Source: Chitinophagaceae bacterium | Lineage (GTDB): Bacteria; Bacteroidota; Bacteroidia; Chitinophagales; Chitinophagaceae | Assembly: GCA_016787085.1 (NCBI GenBank) | Contig: JAEUVJ010000053.1 | Location: 1-64,000, forward strand | Direction: 5' to 3' | DNA length: 64,000 nt | Shown: positions 1 through 8,623 of the stretch, piece after piece | How the letters are laid out: the number at the start of each line of letters is the position of its first letter | Numbering within the stretch: the first letter of the stretch is position 1 | Notes under the pieces: model-generated | Databases searched by the model: none | Told to the model about the DNA's origin: nothing | The model's input: the letters and a program-made list of their open reading frames with translations, nothing else | Position numbers and translations under genes: made by a program

Positions 1-19
1 CCTAAAATTCTTTTAAAGC

Positions 20-466
20 ATGTCACAAACAGTTTTCGAGAAATTACAATTGGCAGACGAAAAGAATCTCTTAATTCAGGGTTTGCCTTCTTCCATCGAA
101 AAACAGTTCAGTAAGTTGTCTTTTGCCAAAAACATGACGCCGCTTTTAAAGACCCGCAAAATTGATTTTGCACTGGTTTTTGCCGTCAATGAGAATCAGC
201 TCAATGGCATTTTAAGCGACGTGATGCCATCTCTGAAGGATGGTTCAAAATTCTGGGTGGCCTACCCTAAACTCACCTCTAAGATCGTTACTGATCTTAA
301 CCGCGAATGCAGTTGGAACCGTTTAACATGCGAGGGCTACGAGAGCATTGAGCGTGTTGAACTCGACCATGTATGGAGCGCCATGAGGTTCGTAAAAGGG
401 GAGAACCTGAGAGGCGAGAATGCCCCTCCGGCGACCCGGAGAAGACAAGCTGCGCTGGCAGATTAA
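20..466 (+). CDS. hypothetical protein, DUF3052-like
   Basis: Protein of 148 aa, ATG start at 20, no signal peptide or membrane segment. The middle part (DFALVFAVNE... LKDGSKFWVAYPK, residues about 49-83) resembles the conserved core of small DUF3052-type proteins, where an acidic stretch is followed by a GxxWxxxPK strand. The C-terminus is basic and probably disordered (ATRRRQAALAD). No catalytic motif is visible. A strong terminator follows 24 bases after the stop, so the gene is the end of its transcript. Family assignment is by eye and tentative; that it is a gene is well supported by length and terminator. Confidence 0.75.
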   Translation: MSQTVFEKLQLADEKNLLIQGLPSSIEKQFSKLSFAKNMTPLLKTRKIDFALVFAVNENQLNGILSDVMPSLKDGSKFWVAYPKLTSKIVTDLNRECSWNRLTCEGYESIERVELDHVWSAMRFVKGENLRGENAPPATRRRQAALAD

Positions 467-489
467 GGTTACTGTTGAAAAATTATTCA

Positions 490-519
490 GGTTTGTTGCA
501 AAAGCAACAAACCTTTTTT
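490..519 (+). terminator. Rho-independent terminator
   Basis: Perfect 10-bp stem GGTTTGTTGC / GCAACAAACC with an AAAA loop, followed by six T. It ends the transcript of the DUF3052-like gene. Confidence 0.9.
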
Positions 520-559
520 ATTGCGGTGACTTAGCTTCGCCTTTTTCATAACAGCAGCT

Positions 560-1081
560 ATGCCTTTCCTGAATGTTGAAATAAAAGCCTCGTGCAAGGA
601 TCCTGGGTTTATCCGCCACTATCTCCAGTCGCATCATGCATTGTTCAAAGGAACAGATGAGCAAACTGATACGTACTTCAATGTACCTAACGGTCGCCTG
701 AAGTTGCGGGAAGGGAATATTGAGAATAACCTGATCTATTATGAACGGGCGAACCAGGCAGGCCCCAAAAATTCTCATTTTCACCTGGTGAAAGTGGAGG
801 ATGCCAACGGATTGAAAGAAGTGCTGACAAGATCGAACGGCGTCAAAGTGGTAGTTACCAAAAAGCGGGAGATATATTACATCAGCAATGTTAAGTTTCA
901 CATTGATGATGTGCGGGGACTGGGGTCATTTGTAGAGATAGAAGCGGGGAATATACTGGCTGACCTGTCGCAAGATCAATTGAAAGCGCAATGCGATCAT
1001 TATTTGGTGGCATTCGGTATCAGGCCGGAAGACCTGGTGGATGTTTCGTATAGTGATATGCTGCTGGCAAAAATTGAATAA
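560..1081 (+). CDS. CYTH domain protein (class IV adenylate cyclase-like)
   Basis: Protein of 173 aa, the usual size of a stand-alone CYTH domain. The N-terminus NVEIKAS matches the family signature NxEIKA (a variant of ExExK) that binds metal and triphosphate. Later alternating charged strands fit the triphosphate tunnel: RLKLREG at about 46-52, a KKREIYY strand, and GLGSFVEIEAG, where the acidic residues of FVEIE are the usual metal ligands. Family members include CyaB adenylate cyclases, thiamine triphosphatases and inorganic triphosphatases; which substrate applies here cannot be told. It lies 18 bases upstream of a Uma2-like gene on the same strand. Confidence 0.85.
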   Translation: MPFLNVEIKASCKDPGFIRHYLQSHHALFKGTDEQTDTYFNVPNGRLKLREGNIENNLIYYERANQAGPKNSHFHLVKVEDANGLKEVLTRSNGVKVVVTKKREIYYISNVKFHIDDVRGLGSFVEIEAGNILADLSQDQLKAQCDHYLVAFGIRPEDLVDVSYSDMLLAKIE

Positions 1082-1099
1082 TTGCTGTAAATTTAATGT

Positions 1100-1705
1100 A
1101 TGGATTTAGTGCTCAGGGAACCGGTTGTTGCGTATGGTAAAAAGAAATTTACCGTAGAGGAGTACCTTGCTCTTGAAAAAGAATCTGCGGAGAAACATGA
1201 GTATTACCAGGGAGAGATATTTGCTATGTCGGGATCAAAGGTGCCCCACAATGTCATAACAATAAACCTGACAGTACTACTCGGACAAAAATTGAAAGGC
1301 AAATCCTGCCAGCCTTTCAACAGCGATCAGCGTATTTATATTCCGGAGAACTCTTTATTTACTTATCCTGATTTGTCCATTGTGTGCGGCGAGATTATTA
1401 CAAAAGATAATGATGACTGGAATATTGTAAACCCTTCTGTTATTATTGAAGTGCTTTCCCATTCGACAAAGAACTATGACAGAGGTGAAAAATTCGGGTT
1501 ATACCGGGATATACCATCCCTGAAAGAATATATTCTTGTGGATTCAGAAAAAATTCACATCGAGGTATTCCGTATGAACGATACGCATCACTGGGAACTG
1601 GAAGAATATAAAAAGATCGAAGATCTCTTACAAGTCAAAGCAGTTCAGCTTATGATTCCACTGACCGAAATTTATGAAGGGGTGAAACTGCCGGTTACCG
1701 GATAA
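1100..1705 (+). CDS. Uma2 family endonuclease-like protein (DUF820)
   Basis: Protein of 201 aa with the hallmarks of the Uma2/DUF820 restriction-endonuclease-like fold: [10 protein letters not shown] near the N-terminus, [12 protein letters not shown], the acidic YPDLSIVCG strand and the [10 protein letters not shown] strand (PD-(D/E)xK-like core), then [22 protein letters not shown]. Families of this kind are abundant in cyanobacteria and Bacteroidota and their cellular role is largely unknown. The gene follows the CYTH gene on the same strand and its last 11 bases overlap the 3' end of convergent dnaG. The family call is firm; nuclease activity is inferred from the fold. Confidence 0.88.
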   Translation: MDLVLREPVVAYGKKKFTVEEYLALEKESAEKHEYYQGEIFAMSGSKVPHNVITINLTVLLGQKLKGKSCQPFNSDQRIYIPENSLFTYPDLSIVCGEIITKDNDDWNIVNPSVIIEVLSHSTKNYDRGEKFGLYRDIPSLKEYILVDSEKIHIEVFRMNDTHHWELEEYKKIEDLLQVKAVQLMIPLTEIYEGVKLPVTG

Positions 1706-3725
1706 TAGCTGTACCCATTTTTTTGGTCAGTTCTATTTCCATTTGTTTCAGGTGTTCATGTGTCCGGTGAAGCATTTCGTACTCCCCGGTGGTATGAGGT
1801 TTTTCAAGGTCCACCTGGTTTTCAAGCAGCATTCTTTTTATTTTGCGGAGTTTTAAATAATTGATCGCTGATTCTACTTCTTCATGGGTCCTGTCCTCAT
1901 CCATCTTGAGGTAGCGCATCAGTTCACTTCCATTGTCTTTGGATACGGTGCGTATAAAATCTTCGTAGTTCTGTTCAAATAATTGCTGCTGGTAGCCCGT
2001 TGTCTGGCTGAATTCACGGCGCCAATGATCGCTTTCTTCATAAGGGAAGTTAAGAAGAGACACGGCCAATGCACTGAGTTTGGCATCAGTATGATAAATA
2101 AAGAAATTCTTATCAGGTGTTGAGCCCTTCTGCAAAACATCCTTGAAAGAATGTATCAGCCTGATGACTTCAGCGTTATCAATCAGGCTTTCATCCACCA
2201 TTTCTTCGAAAATGTGATCTGCGATCAGCTTCGAACTGTCCCAGTTTCTGATCCCATGCTCGAGAAGTATCCGGGCTATTTCTTTTTCCTGCAGTTCATC
2301 TTTGAACAAAAGGGTAAAAGTGGCATCGTCATAATTCGTCTGTTCCGCCTGCCGGGCATTTTCTTCATGCTGCCTGGCTTCTTCAAACGGAAGCTTTCGT
2401 TCCTGTGTAGCGATACGGTCACGAATGAATTTATTTACCAGTGCATGCAAACCACTTTCGTCAATCTTCAGGATCTCGGAACATTGCTTGATATAGTCCT
2501 GCTGTTTGGTAAAATCTTCCGCCTTGTTGATCTTAGAGATCGTCTCTGCCATCCGGTTCACTACGTCTGCTTTGCGGGTGGAATCATTGCCTGCGTCTTT
2601 CAAAGCGACCTCAAGCTGGAAAAGAATAAAATCTTTTTTATTCTTTTGTACAAACTGGATAAATGCAGCGGCGCCAACTTTATTGACATAGCTGTCGGGG
2701 TCTTCCTTATCAGGTATCAATACCAGTTTTACATTCAACCCTTCTTCCAATGCAAGATCAAGCCCACGCAATGCAGCCCTTACACCGGCCGCATCTCCAT
2801 CATATACGATCGTGAGATTATTCGTGTATTTTTTTACTAATCTGAGCTGGTCCTGTGTCAGAGAGGTGCCGCCGGAAGCAACTACATTTTCAATACCCGC
2901 CTGGTGCAATGAAATGACATCAGTGTAACCTTCTACCAATAAACATTCATCGGCTTTATCAATCGCCTGCCGGGCAAAATAAGAGCCGTAAAGTATCTTA
3001 CTTTTTACATAGATCTCATTCTCCGGGGTATTAATGTACTTCGGAGCCTTATCGTTTGTCTTTAATATCCTGGCGCCGAAACCTAATACTTTGCCACTCT
3101 GACTATGTACGGGAAAGATGACCCGGCCGCGATAGTTGTCCATCAACTGATCGTTCCGGTTGGCAACAAGACCGGTTTTCAATAACAACTCAGGCGAATA
3201 TTGTTTGGCAATGGCTTCTTTGGTAAATGCATCTCTCTGTTCAGGAGAATAGCCTAACTGGAATTTCCGGATGATATCTTCCCTGAACCCTCGTTCTTTA
3301 AAATAACTAAGACCGATATCCTGCCCTTCTTCTGTTTCAAATAGTACTTTGGAAAAAAACTGCTGTGCAAAACTATTGATGATATACAGGCTGTCGGCCG
3401 ATTGCTGTTGCTGACGCTGCTCATCCGTTTGAAAAGTTTCTTCGATCTCGATATTGTAGCGGCTGGCGAGCCATTTCAATGCTTCCACATAACTATACTT
3501 CTCATGTTCCATTACGAAACTGATAGTATTGCCGCTACGGCCGCATCCAAAACACTTATATATTTCTTTGGATGGAGAAACGGTGAACGAAGGGGTCTTT
3601 TCATTGTGAAAAGGGCAAAGGCCAAGGTAATTAGTACCTCTTTTTTTCAATTTTACAAAGCTGCCTACGACATCAATAATATCTAATCTGCCGAGTATTT
3701 GCTGTATCGTGTTTTGCGAGATCAT
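1695..3725 (-). CDS. dnaG: DNA primase
   Basis: Replicative primase of 676 aa that makes RNA primers at the fork. The start [10 protein letters not shown] at 3725 is chosen over an upstream in-frame start at 3824 because DnaG proteins begin right at this motif. The CHC2 zinc finger has C37, H40, C58 and C61. The TOPRIM core has EGYTD (E265) and YDGDAAG (D309, D311) plus the third acidic motif [10 protein letters not shown]. The C-terminal part from about residue 430 is the variable DnaB-helicase-interacting region. Its 3' end overlaps the convergent Uma2 gene by 11 bases. A single-gene transcript is likely. Confidence 0.97.
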   Translation of the reverse strand: MISQNTIQQILGRLDIIDVVGSFVKLKKRGTNYLGLCPFHNEKTPSFTVSPSKEIYKCFGCGRSGNTISFVMEHEKYSYVEALKWLASRYNIEIEETFQTDEQRQQQQSADSLYIINSFAQQFFSKVLFETEEGQDIGLSYFKERGFREDIIRKFQLGYSPEQRDAFTKEAIAKQYSPELLLKTGLVANRNDQLMDNYRGRVIFPVHSQSGKVLGFGARILKTNDKAPKYINTPENEIYVKSKILYGSYFARQAIDKADECLLVEGYTDVISLHQAGIENVVASGGTSLTQDQLRLVKKYTNNLTIVYDGDAAGVRAALRGLDLALEEGLNVKLVLIPDKEDPDSYVNKVGAAAFIQFVQKNKKDFILFQLEVALKDAGNDSTRKADVVNRMAETISKINKAEDFTKQQDYIKQCSEILKIDESGLHALVNKFIRDRIATQERKLPFEEARQHEENARQAEQTNYDDATFTLLFKDELQEKEIARILLEHGIRNWDSSKLIADHIFEEMVDESLIDNAEVIRLIHSFKDVLQKGSTPDKNFFIYHTDAKLSALAVSLLNFPYEESDHWRREFSQTTGYQQQLFEQNYEDFIRTVSKDNGSELMRYLKMDEDRTHEEVESAINYLKLRKIKRMLLENQVDLEKPHTTGEYEMLHRTHEHLKQMEIELTKKMGTAIIR

Positions 3726-3809
3726 CAGGACTGCGAATATACATGATCCGGCCCTTGCCGGGAGTAGAAAATCACCCGTCGGGGTGAAAAAACACATAGC
3801 GGGTACTGC

Positions 3810-3817
3810 TACTTTAG
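3810..3817 (+). promoter_or_regulatory. possible -7 box of the S74-domain protein gene
   Basis: TACTTTAG, one mismatch from the Bacteroidota -7 consensus TAnnTTTG, lies 13 bases before the ATG at 3831. The implied leader is very short. Weak evidence; no convincing -33 element was assigned. Confidence 0.35.
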
Positions 3818-3830
3818 ACAGCAAAAAGAT

Positions 3831-5615
3831 ATGGGATTTAAAAGACTATCTGCCTACTGCTGTCTTTCTTTGTTCTTCTTACAGGCATGGACACAGCGTA
3901 TTGGCATTGGCACCGATAACCCGCATCATAGCGCCCTGCTGGAGGTCAGGAGTAACAGTAAGGGGCTGTTGCTGCCGCGTATCAACTTATTGAGTGAAAC
4001 GGATTCTGCTACCATTATCAATCCGCTCAATTCCTTGCTGATCTATAATATGAACCCTGTTTTGCCTGACGGGGCGGGTTACTATTTCTGGAATGGTAAC
4101 AAATGGTCTAAACTGGCCACACGCAGCAACCTGGATAACCTGACATGGAGCATAGGCGGCAACAGCGGAACAAGTCCTGCTGCCAACTTTATTGGTACTA
4201 CTGATAATAACGCTCTTGTTTTTAAAACCAACAATATTCTTTCCGGTAAAATTGATCCCGGCCCTAATAATGTTTTTTTGGGGCAATCAGCGGGTATAAG
4301 CAACTCGTCTGGCATTAATAATACTTTTTTAGGACATATTGCAGGTGAGAACAACGGTACCGGGTCAGGCAATGTATTTGCAGGCCATTTTGCCGGTAAT
4401 CTTAACTATAGCGGGTCGGAGAATGTTTTCATTGGACAGGAGGCTGGCAAAAATAACAGCAACGGCAATAAAAATGTTTTTACAGGGGAAGACGCAGGGA
4501 TCAGCAATACTACCGGATCGGATAATACTTTTGTCGGTAACGGTGCTGGCCGGGATAATACTACTGCATCAGGAAATATAGCAGTAGGAATGGATGCGCT
4601 TTCATCCAATACAACCGGCAGAGGAAATATTTCTATAGGCAAAAGGGCATTATTTACCAACCAGACCTTATCCGGGTTATTGGCTATCGGTGATTCTGCG
4701 ATGTATTTTACCTATACCGCCAATATCCCCTCGCCTAACTACAATGGTCCGATCAATAATATCGCTATTGGTACTAAAGCGCTTTACCGCAACACACATG
4801 GAGTTGCGAATACGGCTGTCGGATGGGAATCCATGCGAGACAATGTTCAGGGAGATTCAAATACTGCGACCGGATTGCGGGCAATGGAGGGCAATACATA
4901 CGGTAATTATAACGCGGCTTTTGGTCACCGGGCATTATCAAAAAATACTACCGGGGGAAAGAATACGGCAGTCGGATGCTCTGCCTTGCTAAATTATTCA
5001 GGCGAGTTCAATACAGGAGTAGGGTACTACTCTTTTAGTGGTGGATTTAATGACTATTATGGGGAAAATAATACAGCGATCGGTGCTTTTGCCGGGCCAG
5101 AGGTGGATAATCTTGATAATACCACTTGCTTAGGAGTAAGTGCGCAGGTTACTACCAGCAACACGATGGTTTTTGGCAATTCAGGTGTTGACCGATGGGC
5201 TTTTGGGCTTACAACCACCAATGCGCAACATGCCCTTGAAGTAGGAGATCAATTTGGCAACGGCAACGGCGCCTATCTTACCCAGGGGGGTATATGGACC
5301 AACGCTTCTGATATCAATAAAAAGGAAGGGTTCATGTTGCTTGACAAGACGGATTTATTAAAAAAGATAGCTTCCCTTTCCATCACCCGCTGGAAGTATA
5401 AGGGCTCTGAAGAATATCACATAGGCCCTATGGCGCAGGATTTTCATAAGATTTTTGCTGTAGGTGTAGACGATAAGGGTATTTCAACGGTTGATCCTGC
5501 CGGTATTGCCCTGGCTGCCATACAGCAACTGATCAAAGAGAATGAGGAATTGCGGAAGCAGTTAACATCCATACAGAAAGATGTACAAATGCTAAAAGAG
5601 GCACTAAAAAAATAA
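3831..5615 (+). CDS. secreted beta-roll repeat protein with C-terminal S74 intramolecular chaperone domain
   Basis: Protein of 594 aa. Signal peptide MGFKRLSAYCCLSLFFLQAW, then the RIGIGTDNP motif common at the start of Bacteroidota fibre-like proteins. From about residue 140 to 450 there are many short repeats of the form NTFxGxxAGxxNTTGxxN, the pattern of trimeric left-handed beta-roll heads. The C-terminus (NASDINKKEG ... YHIGPMAQDFHKIF ... GIALAAIQQLIKENEEL) matches the Peptidase_S74 chaperone domain of tail fibres and endosialidases, which folds trimers and then cleaves itself off before the conserved Ser-Asp. A coiled coil ends the protein. Role inferred: a trimeric surface or secreted adhesin-like fibre. 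No phage genes lie nearby. Confidence 0.85.
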   Translation: MGFKRLSAYCCLSLFFLQAWTQRIGIGTDNPHHSALLEVRSNSKGLLLPRINLLSETDSATIINPLNSLLIYNMNPVLPDGAGYYFWNGNKWSKLATRSNLDNLTWSIGGNSGTSPAANFIGTTDNNALVFKTNNILSGKIDPGPNNVFLGQSAGISNSSGINNTFLGHIAGENNGTGSGNVFAGHFAGNLNYSGSENVFIGQEAGKNNSNGNKNVFTGEDAGISNTTGSDNTFVGNGAGRDNTTASGNIAVGMDALSSNTTGRGNISIGKRALFTNQTLSGLLAIGDSAMYFTYTANIPSPNYNGPINNIAIGTKALYRNTHGVANTAVGWESMRDNVQGDSNTATGLRAMEGNTYGNYNAAFGHRALSKNTTGGKNTAVGCSALLNYSGEFNTGVGYYSFSGGFNDYYGENNTAIGAFAGPEVDNLDNTTCLGVSAQVTTSNTMVFGNSGVDRWAFGLTTTNAQHALEVGDQFGNGNGAYLTQGGIWTNASDINKKEGFMLLDKTDLLKKIASLSITRWKYKGSEEYHIGPMAQDFHKIFAVGVDDKGISTVDPAGIALAAIQQLIKENEELRKQLTSIQKDVQMLKEALKK

Positions 5616-5701
5616 ATTAATCAGGGCGTTGGAATAAAGAATTAAACAGCTTCTCCGATCACGGATTTAAAAATCATTATACCTTTAATCAGCAAAGCGG
5701 A

Positions 5702-7900
5702 ATGATGAAACCTTACCTGCCAGCGCTTCTTTTTTTCTTTCTGCTGTCCCCGTCATTGGCAGCGCAGGATATTCATGCTTTGCTTAACCGGTTATCTTCC
5801 GACAGCCAGAAAGCGGATACACTTTTCTTCTTTGCCCGCAAATTCAAAAATACAGGTAAGAACGACAGTGTCTTTTACTGTATGAACCTTGCCAGGTCTA
5901 TAGCCCTGGAATCAGGCAAGGCCCTGACCATCGCAAGATACTTTACCTACCGCGGCAATTATCTCCTGATGGATGGAGACTACCGCAATGCGGTGCTGGA
6001 ATTAAAACAGGCATTTCCTTATCTGGCGGATGCGGCTAATTACACAGTACACTCAGGTTGCCTGTATTCGCTTATGGTTTCTTTTACCCATCTGCGGCAA
6101 TACGATTCGGCGCATCATTATTATACTATGGCTGAGCAGTTGAATATGGCGCATGATCCCTACCGCAACTGGATGCTGTATGCACACAAAGGAAGAATGT
6201 TCATGGAGGTGAATAATTTTTCACAGGCTGAAGCGTATTTGATGAAAGGTTATACGCTTACCAAAGCCAGGGGTATCCGGATGGATCATGGCGTCATGCT
6301 GGCTACTTTGAGTGAACTGTATAGCTATGCCAGGATGCCGGATCAGTATGCCGGTGTTTTGAAGGAACAAATGGAGCTTATCGCTGCACGGAAAATGGCT
6401 GTTTCCCGTATTCCTTCTCACGAAATGATATATGCAGACCTCGAGAAAATGACACTTGCGGAGAAAGTAATTTTTCTGCAGTCGGTCAAAACTGCATTGC
6501 TGAAAAATGGTGATACGGTCAATGCGGCCTTCAGCAACAGTGTTATTTCAAGAATACATGAAGACAATGGCCAAGCCCTGCAGGCGCTTCCTTATATGAA
6601 GGAGAACATGGAGTGGACAAAACGGGAAGGCAACCTGCTGAATCACTTTATTTATTCAAAAGCTGCATTCCGCCTGCTGATAAAAGCGGCACAGTACGCA
6701 GACGCCTTTGCTATGTCAGACTATTTGTTTGCAGTAAAAGACAGTCTCGCCGGTATCAGTCAACAGGAAAAGATGCTGGAACTGGAAGCCAGGTACCAGG
6801 CAGAAAAGAAACAAAAGGAAATAGAATTGCTGAGCTCACAAAACCAGCTCAATGAAAAAGAAATTGAGGTACTGCAGACGCGGAACGAGATCAGTACTAT
6901 TCAGTTGCTGAGAGAAACGGAGCAGCGTAAGGCCTTATTCCGGGAGAACCTGCTGAAAGAACTCGCTATCGAAAATGAGCAGCGAAGCAATGCCCTTTTG
7001 CATAGCCGCAACAGGCTGACAGATTCTGTATTAAAAAGTGAGAAGGCCTATAATGAATTGCTGGCGAGAGAAAACCAACTAAAGAATTCGGAATTGAAAA
7101 AGGAAGCAGCTTTAAAAGATGCGTTGGACAGGGAGAATGACATGAAGGCCGCCCGGCTGCAAAAAGAGAAAAGAACAAGATGGATATTGATCGCAGGAAC
7201 TGGTCTGCTGTTGGTGATGGGTATATCCGTGCTGGCATTATACCGGAAACAGAAAGCAAAAAATACGCTGATCCAGAAACAGGCGAATGAACTTGAGGTG
7301 TTGATGAAAGAGATCCATCACCGGGTAAAGAATAACCTGCAGATCGTTTCCAGCCTGCTGGACCTGCAGAGCCATACGATTGCTGACAGCCAGGCCAGCG
7401 AAGCAGTAAAAGAAGGAAAGAACCGGGTGCAAAGTATGGCGCTGATACACCAGAACCTGTACAGCCAGGGCAATATCAAGGGTATAAAGGTGAAGGAATA
7501 CATACATAACCTTCTGCGGGCTTTATGCGATTCCTACAATATCACGAATGATAAGATCACTATCCATATGAATATTGATGATCTCAATCTTGATGTGGAT
7601 ACCATGATACCTATCGGGCTTGTATTTAATGAACTTGTCAGCAATTCTTTCAAGTATGCATTCAGGGATAACCGGGCCGGCCGGTTAAATATACAGTTGA
7701 ATGAGGAGGGGCAGCAGTTGCTGCTCAAAGTAAGCGATAATGGTGTCGGGTTCCCTGAGGGACTGGATGTGAAAAGCGGCAAGTCATTTGGCCTGAAAAT
7801 GATCAGGGCCTTCGCACAAAAACTGAAAGCGAAACTTGATATTTATAATAACCAGGGAGCTGTGGTCGAGATGAGAATATCCAAATTCAAAATGGCATGA
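5702..7900 (+). CDS. TPR sensor histidine kinase, HisKA_2 type
   Basis: Protein of 732 aa. Signal peptide (LPALLFFFLLSPSLAAQD), a periplasmic TPR-like helical region to about residue 350, a long coiled coil of EKE/NQL-rich heptads (about 350-490), one membrane helix (WILIAGTGLLLVMGISVLAL, about 498-517), then the kinase. The phosphoacceptor motif EIHHRVKNNLQ places the likely phospho-His at H540. The ATPase follows with N box NELVSNSFKYAF and G1 box DNGVGFP. The stop overlaps the start of the response regulator gene (ATGA), so the two are translationally coupled partners. The signal sensed is unknown. The pair sits between two head-repeat protein genes, which it may control; that is inference. 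Confidence 0.93.
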   Translation: MMKPYLPALLFFFLLSPSLAAQDIHALLNRLSSDSQKADTLFFFARKFKNTGKNDSVFYCMNLARSIALESGKALTIARYFTYRGNYLLMDGDYRNAVLELKQAFPYLADAANYTVHSGCLYSLMVSFTHLRQYDSAHHYYTMAEQLNMAHDPYRNWMLYAHKGRMFMEVNNFSQAEAYLMKGYTLTKARGIRMDHGVMLATLSELYSYARMPDQYAGVLKEQMELIAARKMAVSRIPSHEMIYADLEKMTLAEKVIFLQSVKTALLKNGDTVNAAFSNSVISRIHEDNGQALQALPYMKENMEWTKREGNLLNHFIYSKAAFRLLIKAAQYADAFAMSDYLFAVKDSLAGISQQEKMLELEARYQAEKKQKEIELLSSQNQLNEKEIEVLQTRNEISTIQLLRETEQRKALFRENLLKELAIENEQRSNALLHSRNRLTDSVLKSEKAYNELLARENQLKNSELKKEAALKDALDRENDMKAARLQKEKRTRWILIAGTGLLLVMGISVLALYRKQKAKNTLIQKQANELEVLMKEIHHRVKNNLQIVSSLLDLQSHTIADSQASEAVKEGKNRVQSMALIHQNLYSQGNIKGIKVKEYIHNLLRALCDSYNITNDKITIHMNIDDLNLDVDTMIPIGLVFNELVSNSFKYAFRDNRAGRLNIQLNEEGQQLLLKVSDNGVGFPEGLDVKSGKSFGLKMIRAFAQKLKAKLDIYNNQGAVVEMRISKFKMA

Positions 7901-8520
7901 GTAAACTAAAAGTGCTGATAGTGGAGGATGAACCTGTTATTGCAGAGAATGTATCGCTATACTTAGATAACAATGATTTTGAGGTTAGCGGGATCGCCTA
8001 TGACAGCCATGAAGCGATAGAGCAGCTAAACGCCAATACGCCTGATGCCGTGATACTGGATATAAACCTGGACAGTGAGAAGGATGGGATTGATATTGCC
8101 ACCTATATAAATGCAGCTTACCAGATACCTTTCCTGTTTCTTACCTCTTATTCCGATAAAGCTACACTGGACCGGGCCAAAGAGGTAAAGCCCGGCGGTT
8201 ATATCGTAAAGCCGTTTAATGAGCGGACATTGCTGGCTTCATTACAAATCGCTATCAGTAATCATGCTGCCGAGCAAAAAGGCTCAATGCCCCCTATCAG
8301 TATGGACAAGATCAACCGCCATTTACTTTCTCCACTGACGCAAAGGGAGTTTGAGATCATTGGTTTTATTTGTGAAGGACATACCAATACGCAGATCGCA
8401 GAGAAAGTATTCGTTTCGGTAAATACAGTCAAAACTCACCTGAAGAATATCTATCTTAAGTTAGATGTCAGTACCCGCCTGGCACTTTTAAAGAAATTAC
8501 GGGAGCTAATGATCAGATAG
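7897..8520 (+). CDS. LuxR/NarL-type response regulator
   Basis: Protein of 207 aa. The receiver domain has the acidic pair E10-D11, phosphoacceptor D55 (AVILDINLD), T83 and K105 (YIVKPF). After a short linker a GerE/LuxR helix-turn-helix follows (LTQREFEIIGFICEGHTNTQ, then VSVNTVKTHLKNIYLKLDV). The gene overlaps the upstream sensor kinase by four bases (ATGA) and is its cognate partner by position. It probably activates transcription when phosphorylated; targets are unknown, the adjacent secreted fibre genes being the obvious candidates. Confidence 0.95.
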   Translation: MSKLKVLIVEDEPVIAENVSLYLDNNDFEVSGIAYDSHEAIEQLNANTPDAVILDINLDSEKDGIDIATYINAAYQIPFLFLTSYSDKATLDRAKEVKPGGYIVKPFNERTLLASLQIAISNHAAEQKGSMPPISMDKINRHLLSPLTQREFEIIGFICEGHTNTQIAEKVFVSVNTVKTHLKNIYLKLDVSTRLALLKKLRELMIR

Positions 8521-8623
8521 ATATATTATGTTACCGTTTCTTTTGCATTATATCAGAAATTCACCCCCTCGGGTGATGCGGATTCTCTACCCGCTATGGA
8601 GCTTTGGTGCAAATAATGTGAAG

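Noticed and set aside
4250..5100. Quasi-repeats in DNA, possibly a tandem repeat locus
   Set aside because: They are in frame and encode the beta-roll head repeats of the S74-domain protein.
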